Positions 1-9,017 of a stretch of DNA of 24,736 nucleotides are shown here, piece after piece. The notes beneath the pieces were generated by a model. The model worked only from the letters and a program-made list of their open reading frames with translations, made no database searches and was not told the origin of the DNA. This DNA is from Streptomyces tsukubensis (GTDB lineage: Bacteria; Actinomycetota; Actinomycetes; Streptomycetales; Streptomycetaceae). The DNA is taken from contig NZ_CP020701.1 in NCBI RefSeq assembly GCF_003932715.1, positions 1 through 24,736 of the forward strand, given 5' to 3'. Within the stretch, counting starts at the first letter, position 1; the number at the start of each line of letters is the position of its first letter. The position numbers and the translations under genes were made by a program.

Positions 1-931
1 CGACGACGCCCCTGACGACAGCCTGCGCCAGACTTGCATCGACGTTCTCTGCGCCTACCTTCAGCTCCCCTTCACCCCCGATCCCGGCGAGGACCCGAAC
101 GACCAGGAAGCACGCAACCACTACCTGGCGCTCCGAAAGGTCCGGCATACGATCCTGCGTCTCATCGGAGATCACTACCGGCGCCCCCGGGGAACCCACC
201 GTTCCTGGCAAGGACACGACCTTGATCTGACCGATGTGACCATCGACGGGGACATCGACTTCAGCGGCGCGATATTCGCCGAGGGCACCGTGAACTTCCA
301 GGGCGCGGAGTTCGCCGAATGCACAGTGAATTTCAACCGAGCGGTATTCGCCGACGGCGTCGTAAACTTCGGGAGATCCGTTTTCTCCAGCGGCTCAGTG
401 ACATTTAATAGCGGGATGTTCTGTGGGGCCCTGGTCGATTTCAGTGGGGCGATCTTCGCTGGCAGCACCGTGAGCTTCAACTCCTCGGAGTTTTCCAAGG
501 AAATGGTGATATTTAGTTCCTGTGAGATCACAGGAGGTGGAATCAACTTCCACCACTCGATGTTCACTGGTGGCCTGGTCGACTTCAACAGCTCAGAGTT
601 CACAGGCGGCATGATTAACTTCAGAAGTACACACTTCAACACTGGTGAGTTGAGCTTCGACGGCGTCAGTATGTCGGGCAGCAGGGTGATCTTCAACGAA
701 GCAGAGTTCTCCGGCGGTGCAGTGAGTTTCCGCGAAACAGAGTTCTCCGAAGGCAACGTTGACTTCAAGAGAGCAGTGTTCTCGCACGGTGCTGTGAACT
801 TTGACGACGCCCTTTTCACCGGCGGCAGAGTGAACTTCAGCAACGCAGTGGGCGAGGCCCCACAGGGCCTCCTCCCTTGTACTTCAGACAGGGTTTCGGT
901 TTCCTCAGCGTGGCTGCCCTCACCCCCGTAG
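1..931 (+). CDS. Pentapeptide-repeat protein, C-terminal part (gene continues from the window end)
   Basis: The frame is open from base 2; base 1 is the third base of an alanine codon begun at 24735-24736. The first 75 or so residues read DDAPDDSLRQTCIDVLCAYL and onward, the conserved linker of a large actinomycete pentapeptide-repeat family. From about base 236 the protein becomes a long run of five-residue units of the type A/V-N/D-F-x-x, such as DFSGAIF and VNFNRAVF, up to about base 845. Such repeats fold as a right-handed quadrilateral beta-helix. The role of this membrane-anchored family is not established; topoisomerase-binding members (Qnr, MfpA) lack the N-terminal membrane part. A GTG at 236 is not the true start because homologous sequence extends upstream of it. 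The gene ends in a short non-repeat tail. Confidence 0.88.
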   Translation, partial: DDAPDDSLRQTCIDVLCAYLQLPFTPDPGEDPNDQEARNHYLALRKVRHTILRLIGDHYRRPRGTHRSWQGHDLDLTDVTIDGDIDFSGAIFAEGTVNFQGAEFAECTVNFNRAVFADGVVNFGRSVFSSGSVTFNSGMFCGALVDFSGAIFAGSTVSFNSSEFSKEMVIFSSCEITGGGINFHHSMFTGGLVDFNSSEFTGGMINFRSTHFNTGELSFDGVSMSGSRVIFNEAEFSGGAVSFRETEFSEGNVDFKRAVFSHGAVNFDDALFTGGRVNFSNAVGEAPQGLLPCTSDRVSVSSAWLPSPP

Positions 932-978
932 ATGCTGCCGCAGGAGGCCAGGGCGCTGGCCCATGGGGAGAAAGGCCG

Positions 979-1263
979 TCACGCCCCGGGCATGTGGCGG
1001 AAGTCCCGCAGCATCACCCGCCGGGGCGCCGCCGCACCGGCGGGACCAGCATCCGGCTCGGGCCCGGCCCCGAGGACCCCGCGGGCGCGCAGCTCGTCGA
1101 GGGGAATGTCCGGCCGGTACAGCGGCTCCGGCCCCAGGTCAGCCTCCGCCGCGAGCACCCGGTGCTCCACCACCGGCGCACCGTCCGCGGGGAGTTCGGC
1201 GGCCTGGTCCTGGTCATGGTCGAGCCGGGGGCCGGGCCCGAGGCGCCGGCGGGGAGAGGTCAT
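979..1263 (-). CDS. Hypothetical protein, 94 aa
   Basis: An ATG-to-TGA frame of 94 residues, convergent with the pentapeptide-repeat gene. It is acidic and proline-rich, with a protein-like middle (PLYRPDIPLDELRARGVLG) and end (RRVMLRDFRHMPGA). The other frames here are arginine/glycine/proline-rich and look like shadows. There is no strong ribosome-binding site before the ATG. I recognise no domain. Its start faces the start of the 1423 gene across a promoter-like repeat at 1303-1345, so the two are probably transcribed divergently. Confidence 0.5.
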   Translation of the reverse strand: MTSPRRRLGPGPRLDHDQDQAAELPADGAPVVEHRVLAAEADLGPEPLYRPDIPLDELRARGVLGAGPEPDAGPAGAAAPRRVMLRDFRHMPGA

Positions 1264-1302
1264 GCGCCGGATCGTACGGCCGCCCCCCGCACCCTCGCGT
1301 AC

Positions 1303-1345
1303 GCGCGCCCGCGTAGGACGGTCTCAAAAGTCCTAAAACCTCGGG
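1303..1345. promoter_or_regulatory. Repeated promoter-proximal element, copy 1
   Basis: The element has a short inverted part (ACGCG then CGCGT) followed by GCGTAGGACGGTCTCA (1311-1326) and an A-rich tail. The same 16 bases recur at 14349-14364, and a diverged version (TACGCGCG, CGTAG, GCTCAAAA) lies at 4614-4660. All three sit in intergenic sequence upstream of genes: here between divergent genes, at 4.6 kb before the relaxase, and at 14.3 kb before the rep operon. The location suggests a promoter or shared operator; the binding factor is unknown. Confidence 0.45.
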
Positions 1346-1363
1346 TGCCCACGCTGGAGAGTG

Positions 1364-1389
1364 GCGGGAAATCTAGGTTGATTCTCCGT
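1364..1389. promoter_or_regulatory. 26-bp palindromic operator candidate, copy 1
   Basis: An imperfect palindrome with half-sites related to GCGGRTAATCTA, matching the reverse complement of the copy at 9267-9292 in 19 of 26 positions. It lies 34 bases before the ATG of the gene at 1423, a normal place for an autoregulatory operator. The other copies are at 2165-2190 and 9267-9292. Confidence 0.5.
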
Positions 1390-1422
1390 AAGTATGCTGT
1401 TCAAGACCCTAGGATGGTGGCC

Positions 1423-2106
1423 ATGCCGAAGCAGTTCGTAATTGCCGTGGAAGAGGACGACCGCACCAGGCTGAACGCCGTGGTGAAGGCCGCCTTCAAC
1501 GAGGAGGAGAAGTGGCTGGAGGAGACGCGAGACCGTGAGGGGTTGCAGTTCCTGCGGGGGAGGGCTGCGTCGATGGCGCGGGTCCGGATCCGCGAGGAGC
1601 AGGCAAGGCTGCGGGCCCAGGGGGTGCTGAGGGGGTCGAAGGCCCTGGTGCTGGCGCCCGGGGTCCGCGCGGAGCTGAAGGCCCGGGGGATGGCAAAGCG
1701 GTTTGCCTCGGTCCCGGCCGGGGAGGCCGGAGCCTCCGGCCGTCGGGTCGGTGCCGGGCCACGGCACTACGGCCGCCTGTCGGAGGAGGACAAGAGCACT
1801 CTCACCGGCCGGGTTGCCGTCGAACTGCCCGACGAGCTGGGCGACCAGCTCGTCCGCGCCTGCTACTGGACGAGCCAGCCCGCCGTCGAGGCCCTGTGGG
1901 AGTGGCAGAAGCGGTGGGGGGACGGGCCGGAGGTAAAGCTGCGGGAGGCTCAGCGCGCGGGCCTGCCCAGTGGCTTCCTCGCCCTCTTCACCGCAGGACT
2001 CGCCACGCCTGCGACCGCCGACGCTCTCCTCGAAAAGTCCGTCCTCCAAGGCCAGATCGTCACCACAGGCGACATCATCCGCGCCGCCATCCACCGCGCC
2101 ATCTGA
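1423..2106 (+). CDS. Possible ribbon-helix-helix DNA-binding protein, mobilisation accessory candidate
   Basis: This 227-residue protein starts at ATG 1423, preceded by AGGA with 8-base spacing; the frame is open further upstream but without protein-like sequence. The N-terminal half is highly charged and probably helical (residues 5-75). Around residues 125-160 the sequence GRVAVELPDELGDQL followed by two predicted helices resembles the strand-helix-helix pattern of MetJ/Arc/CopG proteins. This is my reading of the pattern, not a database match. It lies between two copies of the 26-bp palindrome and upstream of the helicase and relaxase genes. An oriT-binding accessory protein or local repressor is therefore a reasonable inference. 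Function otherwise unknown. Confidence 0.7.
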   Translation: MPKQFVIAVEEDDRTRLNAVVKAAFNEEEKWLEETRDREGLQFLRGRAASMARVRIREEQARLRAQGVLRGSKALVLAPGVRAELKARGMAKRFASVPAGEAGASGRRVGAGPRHYGRLSEEDKSTLTGRVAVELPDELGDQLVRACYWTSQPAVEALWEWQKRWGDGPEVKLREAQRAGLPSGFLALFTAGLATPATADALLEKSVLQGQIVTTGDIIRAAIHRAI

Positions 2107-2164
2107 GCCAACCCACCAGGCCAGCAGGCCACTTCCTTTCACCATCCCTTCTACCTGCATCTTT

Positions 2165-2190
2165 GCGGATAATCTCCCTAGATAATCCGC
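2165..2190. promoter_or_regulatory. 26-bp palindromic operator candidate, copy 2
   Basis: The half-sites GCGGATAATCT and TAGATAATCCGC flank a CC centre. This copy matches the one at 9267-9292 in 24 of 26 positions, and the similarity continues into flanking TTTGCGG and CCGCG-TTCCCC sequence. It lies in the 254-base gap between the 1423 gene and the helicase, where the helicase promoter is expected. Confidence 0.55.
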
Positions 2191-2360
2191 GATTCCCCTT
2201 GTCCGGGCCCATACTTTTTCAGCCTTTACGCGGAGGTTGCGGGTTTTCCTCCCCTGGTCGTTCCAACTTCCGTCACACTCGGTAGAAGTGACGTTTGGTT
2301 GGTTGTCCGGTGTTCTGGCCGGGGGAGTGCGGAGGGTCGAGCGTGGGTGAAGGGTCGTCG

Positions 2361-4349
2361 GTGAGCGTGTGCGGGGCGCCGGGGTGCGGGAGGCCGCTGG
2401 AGGCCCGGAAGGGTGGGCGCCCTCGGCAGTTCTGCGGGTCGGGGTGCCGGATGCGGGTGAAGCGGGCCCGGGAGCGCGGGGGAGTGGAGGAGCTGCGGGC
2501 CGCCGCGCGGGCGGCCGTCGAGGAGCTGGACCCGCTGGCGGCGGGGGAGGCGCTGCGACTGCTGGGGATGGACCAGGAGGCGGAGCTGCGGGAGGTGATC
2601 CGGCACGCCCGTACGGCCCGTACGGCGCTGGACGCGATGTGGGCGGCGATGGGCGCCCATGTCGTCGTGCGCCGGGTCGACCTGACCGCGGTCCGCCTCG
2701 GCGAGACCGTGAAGCCGAAGCCCGAGCCGAAGAAGTCTCGCGCCCGCGATCGTTCCGTCACTCCCCCGGCCGTGACGGAAGTACCGGCGCAGGCGTCGGA
2801 GTCCGCAGCGTCGAGGAGGACCAGGAGCGCGGCGCCGGCGCCCGGCGGGCGGTCCGGTGCTCTGCGGCCGACGCGGGAGCAGCAGGCGATCGTGGACGCG
2901 TGCGTCGGCGGTGACGACCTGGTGGTGGAGGCCGGGGCGGGGACGGGGAAGACGACGACGCTCCAGATGGCGGCGTCGGCGATGCGCGGCCGCGGGCTGT
3001 ATCTCGCGTACAACAGGGCGATCGCGCAGGACGCGAAGCGGAAGTTCCCGCAGTCGGTCGACTGCCGCACGGCGCATTCGCTGGCGTGGCACGCGATCGG
3101 GCGGGACTACCAGGAGCGTACGAAGGTGCGTGTCCCGGCACGGCGGACGGCGCAGCTGCTCCGGCTGGTGGACCCGTTGCGGGTGACCGAGGACCTTGTG
3201 CTCGCGCCGGAGCAGCTCGCCCGGATCGCGGCCGAGGCGGTCGACCGGTTCGCGCACTCGGCGGCCGACGAGGTCGAGGCCGAGCACGTGCCGGACGTCG
3301 AGGGCGTGCCGGACGAGGCGATGTGGCAGCTCCGGGCCCATCTCCTGCCGTACGCGCAGCGGCTGTGGGCGGAGACGCAGGACGTGCGGTCGGAGCACCG
3401 GTTCACGCACGACTACTACTTGAAGATGTGGGCGCTGGGCAGGCCGAAGCTGGGCGTGGACTATGTGCTGCTGGACGAGGCGCAGGACGCGAACCCGGTT
3501 GTCGCGGAGCTGGTGCGGGCGCAGCAGGCGCAGCGGATCGCGGTGGGTGACAGCGCGCAGGCCATCTACGGGTGGCGGGGCGCGGTCGACGCGATGAAGA
3601 ACTGGCCGGCGTCGCGGCGGCTGATGCTCCAGCAGTCGTGGCGGTTCGGGCCCGGCGTGGCCGAGGAGGCGAACCGCTGGCTGGTGCAGATCGGGGCGCG
3701 GCTGCGGCTGAAGGGGAACCCGGGCAAGGCCTCGGTGGTGGGGCCGTTGTCGGCGCCGCGGGCGGTGCTGTGCCGGACGAACGCGATGGCGGTCGCACGG
3801 GCGATGCAGGCGCTGGAGAAGGACAAGCGTCCGGCGCTCGTGGGCGGGGGGAACCAGATCAGGGCTCTCGCCGAAGCGGCGCTGGACCTTCAGGCCGGGA
3901 AGCCGACGTCGCATCCGGAGCTGATCGCGTTCTCCACCTGGGAACAGCTCCAGGACTACGCCTACAACGAGTCCGGGGGCAGCGACCTGCGGGTGTTCGT
4001 CCGCCTCGTCGACGACCAGGGCGCGGACGAGGTGGTGAAGGCGATGAACCAGCTCGTCTCCGAGGAATACGCGGACGTGGTGCTGAGCACCGCGCACAAG
4101 GCCAAGGGCAGGGAGTGGGACTCGGTCCAGATCGCCAACGACTTCCCGGCACCGGCCGAGCGGGACGGCGTGCCGGGGAAGATCCGGCGCGACGAGGCGA
4201 TGCTGGCGTACGTCGCAGTGACCCGGGCGATGGACCGGCTCGACAACTCCGGGTTGTCGTGGCTCGACGAGTACGACGGCACGGGGGACGCGGGGTACGA
4301 CTCGCTCGCCTCCGTTCTGAACAACCCGGAGCGGTACCGCGACTGGTGA
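2361..4349 (+). CDS. SF1 (UvrD/PcrA-like) DNA helicase with N-terminal zinc finger
   Basis: The protein has 662 residues from GTG 2361, preceded by GAAGGG with 6-base spacing; the frame extends upstream to 2295. Residues 3-30 hold a zinc-finger-like block, CGAPGCGRPLEARKG then QFCGSGC. The helicase core shows Walker A (AGAGTGKTT, Lys197), a Walker B box DEAQD (Asp372 onward), the motif III-like GDSAQAIYGWRG, and late motifs STAHKAKGREWD and AYVAVTRA. All signature motifs of a UvrD-type ATP-dependent 3'-5' helicase appear present and the frame is intact. PcrA/UvrD helicases unwind rolling-circle plasmids behind Rep and also act in repair. A plasmid-borne helper for replication or transfer is likely. 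It is followed by a terminator at 4367-4399. Confidence 0.9.
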   Translation: MSVCGAPGCGRPLEARKGGRPRQFCGSGCRMRVKRARERGGVEELRAAARAAVEELDPLAAGEALRLLGMDQEAELREVIRHARTARTALDAMWAAMGAHVVVRRVDLTAVRLGETVKPKPEPKKSRARDRSVTPPAVTEVPAQASESAASRRTRSAAPAPGGRSGALRPTREQQAIVDACVGGDDLVVEAGAGTGKTTTLQMAASAMRGRGLYLAYNRAIAQDAKRKFPQSVDCRTAHSLAWHAIGRDYQERTKVRVPARRTAQLLRLVDPLRVTEDLVLAPEQLARIAAEAVDRFAHSAADEVEAEHVPDVEGVPDEAMWQLRAHLLPYAQRLWAETQDVRSEHRFTHDYYLKMWALGRPKLGVDYVLLDEAQDANPVVAELVRAQQAQRIAVGDSAQAIYGWRGAVDAMKNWPASRRLMLQQSWRFGPGVAEEANRWLVQIGARLRLKGNPGKASVVGPLSAPRAVLCRTNAMAVARAMQALEKDKRPALVGGGNQIRALAEAALDLQAGKPTSHPELIAFSTWEQLQDYAYNESGGSDLRVFVRLVDDQGADEVVKAMNQLVSEEYADVVLSTAHKAKGREWDSVQIANDFPAPAERDGVPGKIRRDEAMLAYVAVTRAMDRLDNSGLSWLDEYDGTGDAGYDSLASVLNNPERYRDW

Positions 4350-4366
4350 TCCGCACCACCGACCAA

Positions 4367-4399
4367 GGGACCGTCACACCACCCCGGTGTGACGGTCCC
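4367..4399. terminator. Terminator-like hairpin after the helicase gene
   Basis: Perfect 14-bp inverted repeat (4367-4380 and 4386-4399) with a 5-base loop, 17 bases after the helicase stop. There is no T-run, which is common in Streptomyces. Its stem core GGACCGTCACAC also occurs in the hairpin after the relaxase (9018-9056). Confidence 0.75.
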
Positions 4400-4613
4400 T
4401 CCGCCATGCGGCGAAGAGATGTCGCGCTCTCGGTGACGAAGGCGACTGCCGTCGCCACGGTGACGGCCGCGCCCGTGATCATCGCAGGGCCGGTGATCGC
4501 CCAGCACACCGAGACTGACAGACCGTCCACTGACGTCTCCTCTCCACTCCTCCCTGCCACTGTGACGGCCGCCGAGGGGCCCGGCTACCGAACAGGGAGC
4601 AGAACGTCCGCCC

Positions 4614-4660
4614 CTACGCGCGCGCCCACGTAGAGCGCGCTCAAAACGCTCGAAACTCGT
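4614..4660. promoter_or_regulatory. Repeated promoter-proximal element, copy 2
   Basis: Diverged relative of the element at 1303-1345: TACGCGCG, CCCACGTAG and GCTCAAAACGCTCGAAA in the same order. It lies about 220 bases before the relaxase start and probably belongs to its promoter region. Confidence 0.4.
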
Positions 4661-4689
4661 CGCCGAGGGCTCCGGTCTTTGGTCGACCG

Positions 4690-4870
4690 GGGATCCGCGT
4701 CTACCGTCGGTAGACCGGTCGGTGACCTGTGGACCCTGGTCGATGATCAAGATCAAAGATGAGGGAAGTACGAAGGGGGTTCCCCTGTCGGGGAACCCCG
4801 GCGTGCGCCGGAAAGGCACAAGCGCACAAACCGGGACACAGGGTGGGACACAGGGACACAAGGACACGGG
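4690..4870 (+). other. Candidate origin of transfer (oriT)
   Basis: Directly upstream of the relaxase lie several ordered structures. A short inverted repeat TCTACC/GGTAGA is at about 4699-4713. A perfect 10-bp hairpin follows (4776-4785 and 4790-4799, loop TGTC). An adjoining hairpin CCGGCG/CGCCGG spans 4798-4811. Then come tandem copies of GGGACACA or GGACACA between about 4834 and 4867. MOBF oriT sites are usually next to the relaxase gene and carry inverted repeats plus accessory-protein direct repeats, so the arrangement fits. The nick position cannot be read from sequence. The structures could instead regulate the relaxase gene. Confidence 0.4.
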
Positions 4871-4877
4871 GGCGACG

Positions 4878-7800
4878 ATGGCGTGGGTGACGGCGATCCG
4901 GGAGGACGAGCAGGTCGACTACCGGCTGCGGAGGCAGGCGGGGTGCACGGTCGTCGTCTCCGAGAACGTGGTCCGGGAGGCCGCGGATCCGGCGCTGGAG
5001 TACCGGCTGCGGGAAGAGGCGTCGGACTCGGCGCTGGTGTGGATGGGGAGCGGTCTGGCGGCCGTGGGTCTGGTCGAGGGCGCGGCGCTGGACGAGGAGG
5101 GGAAGGCGGCGGCGCGGCGGCTGATGTCGGGGTGTCATCCGGCGACGGGGGCGCGGCTGATCCGGTCGAGGACGTCGGTGCGGGCGCACGAGAAGGCGAA
5201 GCTGACGACCGCCCGCTTGGTGGAGGCGATCGACGCGGCGGCCGAGGAGAAGGGCGTGGCGCCCGCCGGGCTGCTGGAGGGGAAGCCGAAGCAGCAGGCC
5301 GTGCTGGAGACGCAGCGGCGGATGGTGCACCGCCAGGGCGAGCGGCACCGGATGCAGGTGGCGACGCTGCACAAGCTGGCGCGGGCGGCCGGCCTCGACC
5401 TGGCGGACGTGTACGGCACGGTCGAGCTGGCGGAGGCATGGGAGCACAAGGACCGGCGGGTCGACGACCGCGTACGGGGATGGGACCTGGTGCTGGACCT
5501 CCCCAAGAGCGACAGCGTCCTCCAGGGCCTGATGCCGGACCTGGGCGAGCGGGAGTTCCGGGACCTGGTGCACGAGGCGAAGCGGGACACCCTGCGCGAG
5601 GTGGAGCGGTGGATCGCATACGGGGTCGGGTCCGAGGACGGGCAGCCGGTCCGGCTCGCGGCCGGCGGGCTGCTGGCGTGGTCGGTGGAGCACCAGTCCG
5701 CGCGGCCGATGGGCGACGGACTGCCCGGGGACCCTCACCTCCACATCCACGTGACGATCGCCAACATGGCCTTGTGCGAGGACGGCGAGTGGCGGTCGAT
5801 CGCCAACTCCGGGCAGGACCTGCACCGACACGCGGCCGCGGCGGACGCGTACTTCAAGGGCCGGGTGCGGGCGCTGGCGTTCGAGCGGTACGGGGTGCGG
5901 CGGGAGCGGTCGGAGCGGACCGGGGCGTGGGAGGTCGCGGGGATTCCAGAGGCGGTGCGGGATGTGTTCTCGCGGCGGCACGGGCGGATCGTGGAGCTGG
6001 CCGGGGACAAGGCCGGGCGCCAGGAGCAGGACCGGGCCGCGACCGAGACCCTGCGGGCCAAGCACGGGGCGGACGCGTCGGCGATGCGGGGGAGCTGGCG
6101 GGCCCGCGCCGCGGCGGCCGGGGTCGACGTCGAGGCGATGGTGGCCGCGGCGGCGCCGGGTCCGCCCGGCCCAGACGGCGGCGCGGCCGCCGAGACACCG
6201 GGAGGTGGTCCGCGGGTTCCGCCGCCGGACATCGCCGCCGTCGCCGCCGCGGTGTTCGATCCGAAGACCGGGCTGACCTCGTCGCAGAAGCTGTTCTCCC
6301 GGGCGCAGCTCCTGGCCGCCGTCGGCAACGCGCTGGAGCACGGTCTCGACGGAGCCCCGGGCGGTCTCGACGCGGTCGCGGACGAGGTCCTCGGGCTGGC
6401 CGGGTACGCGGTACGTGTACCGGACTTCGGATCCACCGTGATGTCGTCGACCGCCCAGTACACGACGAGTGACGTCCTCGACGCCGAGGCCGCCGTCCGT
6501 GCGGCGGCGCTGGAGCGGTACGACAGCGGCACGGCCCGGATCGGCGGCGAGCAGGCCGAGGCCGCCGTCGACGTGTTCGGGGTGGCGGCGGGGTTCGAGC
6601 TGTCGGCCGAGCAGCGGGCGGCGGTGGTCCGGGTGCTGACGGCCGGGCACGGGGTCGAGGCGCTCGTCGGCGTCGCCGGGGCCGGGAAGTCGACGCTGAT
6701 GGAGGCGTGCCGGATCGGGTGGGACGCGACCGGGACGACGTACGCGGGGGCGACGCTCGCGGCGGTGGCCGCGCAGCAGCTCACCGAGGCGTCAGGCATC
6801 CCAGCCCAGACCGTGGCCGCGTGGCTGACGGAGATCGAGACCGGGAAGGGGCTGCGGGGCGTTGACGTCCTGGTCGTCGACGAGGCGACGATGGTGGACG
6901 ACCGGACCGCCGCGGTGCTGATGGCCGAGGCCGGGCGGACCGGTACGAAGGTGGTGGCGATCGGCGACCCGAAGCAGCTCCAGGCGATCGGGGCCGGCGG
7001 GTGGTTCCGGGAGGCGCACCGCCTGGTCCACGGGCTCACCCTCACGGAGAACCGGCGCCAGGAGGACGCGGCCGAGCGCGCGGCGCTGGAGGTCTGGCGT
7101 ACCGGGGACCACGAGCAGGCGCTGCGGATGCTGGCCGACGGCGGGCGGGTGCACGCGGCCGAGACCGCGGACGACGCCCGCTCCCAGATCCTGATGGCCT
7201 GGGACGAGCTGCGGGTGGAGAGGTGGCCGGATCCCCAGGACCTCATCCGGCACCTGGTGGTGCTCGCCGCGCGGAACTCGGATGTGGACGCCCTGAATTT
7301 GGGGGCGCAGCAGATCCGGCGGCTGGCCGGGGAGCTGGGCCCGGAGCACACCTACGCGCTGCCCGGCGGGGACACCCTCACCCTGGCGGTCGGGGACGTC
7401 GTGCGGGTCCGGGAGAACGACTACCGGTCGCGGCGGGGGGAGGGGCCCGACCTGCTCAACGGGTACCGGGCCGTGGTCACGGCGATGGACGAAGCGCACC
7501 GGGTGGAGATCACCTGGCAGGTCAAGGACGCGAAGATGCCCGGTGGATACCGTGCGGAGTCGGCCTGGGTGAGCGCGGAGAAGGTGAGCGGCGGGGCGAT
7601 GTCGCTGGGGTACGCGATGACGATCGCCGCCTCCCAGGGCCTGACCTGCAACACCAGCCTGTTGTACGGGCACGGGGCGAACGCCTTCGCCACCTACCCC
7701 GGGATCACCCGGGCCAGGCGGGAGAACCACATCTGGCTCCCGCTGGCGGTCATCGAGGACGAGCAGACGCAGGCCCGGCTCGGGGCAGCCCGGAGCGAAC

Positions 7801-9005
7801 GGGAGCGGCTGGAGCGGGCGGTGGACGCGTTCGCCGCCTTCCTCGGGCAGTCTCGGCCGGACGAGATGGTCTCCGATCTACTCACCGAGCCGCCGGCCCC
7901 GGCGCCGCTGCCGGTGCAGCGGGACCTGGCGGCCGAGGAGGCGCGGGCGGAGTCGGAGCGGCGGGTGGACCGGGCGCGGATGGTACGGGCCGCGCGGTCG
8001 AAGTCGGTGTCCCTGTCGGCCAGGCAGGGACACGACGAGGCCCGGCGCCAGGAGGAGGCGGCGCGGGCGGAGGAGAAGGCAAAGGAGCTGCTGGCGCGGA
8101 TCCGGGCCGGGGCGGACGAGCGGGCGGTCCCGTCGTGGTCGTCGCGGATGTACGGAGACCTCTCGGGCCCGGCGCTGAACCGGAGGATCGCCGAAGGCGA
8201 CCACGGGGCCGTCGACGCGGACAAGGCCGCCCGCGAAGCGGAGACCGAGGCTCGGACCCTCGCGGCGCGGCTCGACCGCGAGAAGGCCACCGCCCAGCCG
8301 ACCCGCGGGCAGAAGTACGCAGCTGAGGCGGGCGAACTCCTCGACGAGGCGCAGAGCCGCATCGCCAGCGCCCGGGAGTACCTGACGGCCGCCGCGGTCG
8401 CTGCGGAGGCCGCGGACAGCCGCACCCGGAGCCTGGCGAAGCTGGCCGAGTACGAGGGCAAGGGACGGCTCGCGCTCCGGCTGGCCGGGACGTCGCTGAA
8501 GGAACACCGGGAGACGACCGAGCGCCTGTCCCAGGAGCAAGCCGGGTACATCACTATGCGGTACGACGCCGAGCGGCAAGCCCGCCAGGCCCAGTGGGAA
8601 GCGTGGGAGCTGGTGCAGCGGAGCCCGTTCGCCGAGACATTCGGCGCGGCACGCCAGCGGGTCCCCGACCACGTCGACGCGGTCGCCGAGCGGCTCACCG
8701 AGATGCGGTCTACCGCCGAGCGCCGCGGGCACAGCATGGACAAGCGGGACCGGGACGACGTCGGCCGTGCGGCCCGCAGGGCCACCGAGTTCCGCGGGCA
8801 CGCCGCGATGTACCGGGCCCAGGCCGCCGACGCCCGCGCGGAGAAGGCCCTGCGGGTCACCATCGCCGAGAAGCATCCAGAGCTGCACCGGCAGGAGGTG
8901 GAGGCCCGCAAGCAGCGGCAGCAGGCCCAGCAGACCGCCCACGTACAGCACACGCCCGCCGCCGTGCACGACCAGCCCCAGCAGTCCCGGGGGCGGAGCC
9001 TGTAG
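4878..9005 (+). CDS. traA: MOBF (TrwC/TraA-like) conjugative relaxase-helicase
   Basis: The protein has 1375 residues from ATG 4878 (MAWVTAIREDEQVDYRL). The frame is open 52 codons further upstream, but that part crosses the hairpin region. The relaxase domain spans about residues 1-390, with a probable catalytic tyrosine near the N-terminus and the HUH metal-binding motif PHLHIHV (His287, His289, His291). The helicase domain has Walker A GVAGAGKS (598-605), Walker B VVDEATM (Asp668, Glu669) and GDPKQLQAIG. A long charged, probably coiled-coil tail starts near residue 1000. Family members nick oriT, stay attached to the 5' end and unwind the transferred strand. The symbol is used only as a family label. 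Confidence 0.93.
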   Translation: MAWVTAIREDEQVDYRLRRQAGCTVVVSENVVREAADPALEYRLREEASDSALVWMGSGLAAVGLVEGAALDEEGKAAARRLMSGCHPATGARLIRSRTSVRAHEKAKLTTARLVEAIDAAAEEKGVAPAGLLEGKPKQQAVLETQRRMVHRQGERHRMQVATLHKLARAAGLDLADVYGTVELAEAWEHKDRRVDDRVRGWDLVLDLPKSDSVLQGLMPDLGEREFRDLVHEAKRDTLREVERWIAYGVGSEDGQPVRLAAGGLLAWSVEHQSARPMGDGLPGDPHLHIHVTIANMALCEDGEWRSIANSGQDLHRHAAAADAYFKGRVRALAFERYGVRRERSERTGAWEVAGIPEAVRDVFSRRHGRIVELAGDKAGRQEQDRAATETLRAKHGADASAMRGSWRARAAAAGVDVEAMVAAAAPGPPGPDGGAAAETPGGGPRVPPPDIAAVAAAVFDPKTGLTSSQKLFSRAQLLAAVGNALEHGLDGAPGGLDAVADEVLGLAGYAVRVPDFGSTVMSSTAQYTTSDVLDAEAAVRAAALERYDSGTARIGGEQAEAAVDVFGVAAGFELSAEQRAAVVRVLTAGHGVEALVGVAGAGKSTLMEACRIGWDATGTTYAGATLAAVAAQQLTEASGIPAQTVAAWLTEIETGKGLRGVDVLVVDEATMVDDRTAAVLMAEAGRTGTKVVAIGDPKQLQAIGAGGWFREAHRLVHGLTLTENRRQEDAAERAALEVWRTGDHEQALRMLADGGRVHAAETADDARSQILMAWDELRVERWPDPQDLIRHLVVLAARNSDVDALNLGAQQIRRLAGELGPEHTYALPGGDTLTLAVGDVVRVRENDYRSRRGEGPDLLNGYRAVVTAMDEAHRVEITWQVKDAKMPGGYRAESAWVSAEKVSGGAMSLGYAMTIAASQGLTCNTSLLYGHGANAFATYPGITRARRENHIWLPLAVIEDEQTQARLGAARSERERLERAVDAFAAFLGQSRPDEMVSDLLTEPPAPAPLPVQRDLAAEEARAESERRVDRARMVRAARSKSVSLSARQGHDEARRQEEAARAEEKAKELLARIRAGADERAVPSWSSRMYGDLSGPALNRRIAEGDHGAVDADKAAREAETEARTLAARLDREKATAQPTRGQKYAAEAGELLDEAQSRIASAREYLTAAAVAAEAADSRTRSLAKLAEYEGKGRLALRLAGTSLKEHRETTERLSQEQAGYITMRYDAERQARQAQWEAWELVQRSPFAETFGAARQRVPDHVDAVAERLTEMRSTAERRGHSMDKRDRDDVGRAARRATEFRGHAAMYRAQAADARAEKALRVTIAEKHPELHRQEVEARKQRQQAQQTAHVQHTPAAVHDQPQQSRGRSL

Positions 9006-9017
9006 GCACCCCAGCGC

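Noticed and set aside
4406..4633. Possible 75-residue plus-strand hydrophobic protein after the helicase terminator
   Set aside because: The start lies at the terminator hairpin, no clear ribosome-binding site is seen, and an equally hydrophobic frame exists on the opposite strand; evidence too weak.
2226..6650. Long minus-strand frames opposite the helicase and relaxase genes
   Set aside because: Arginine/proline-rich shadows; the plus strand carries complete catalytic motifs.
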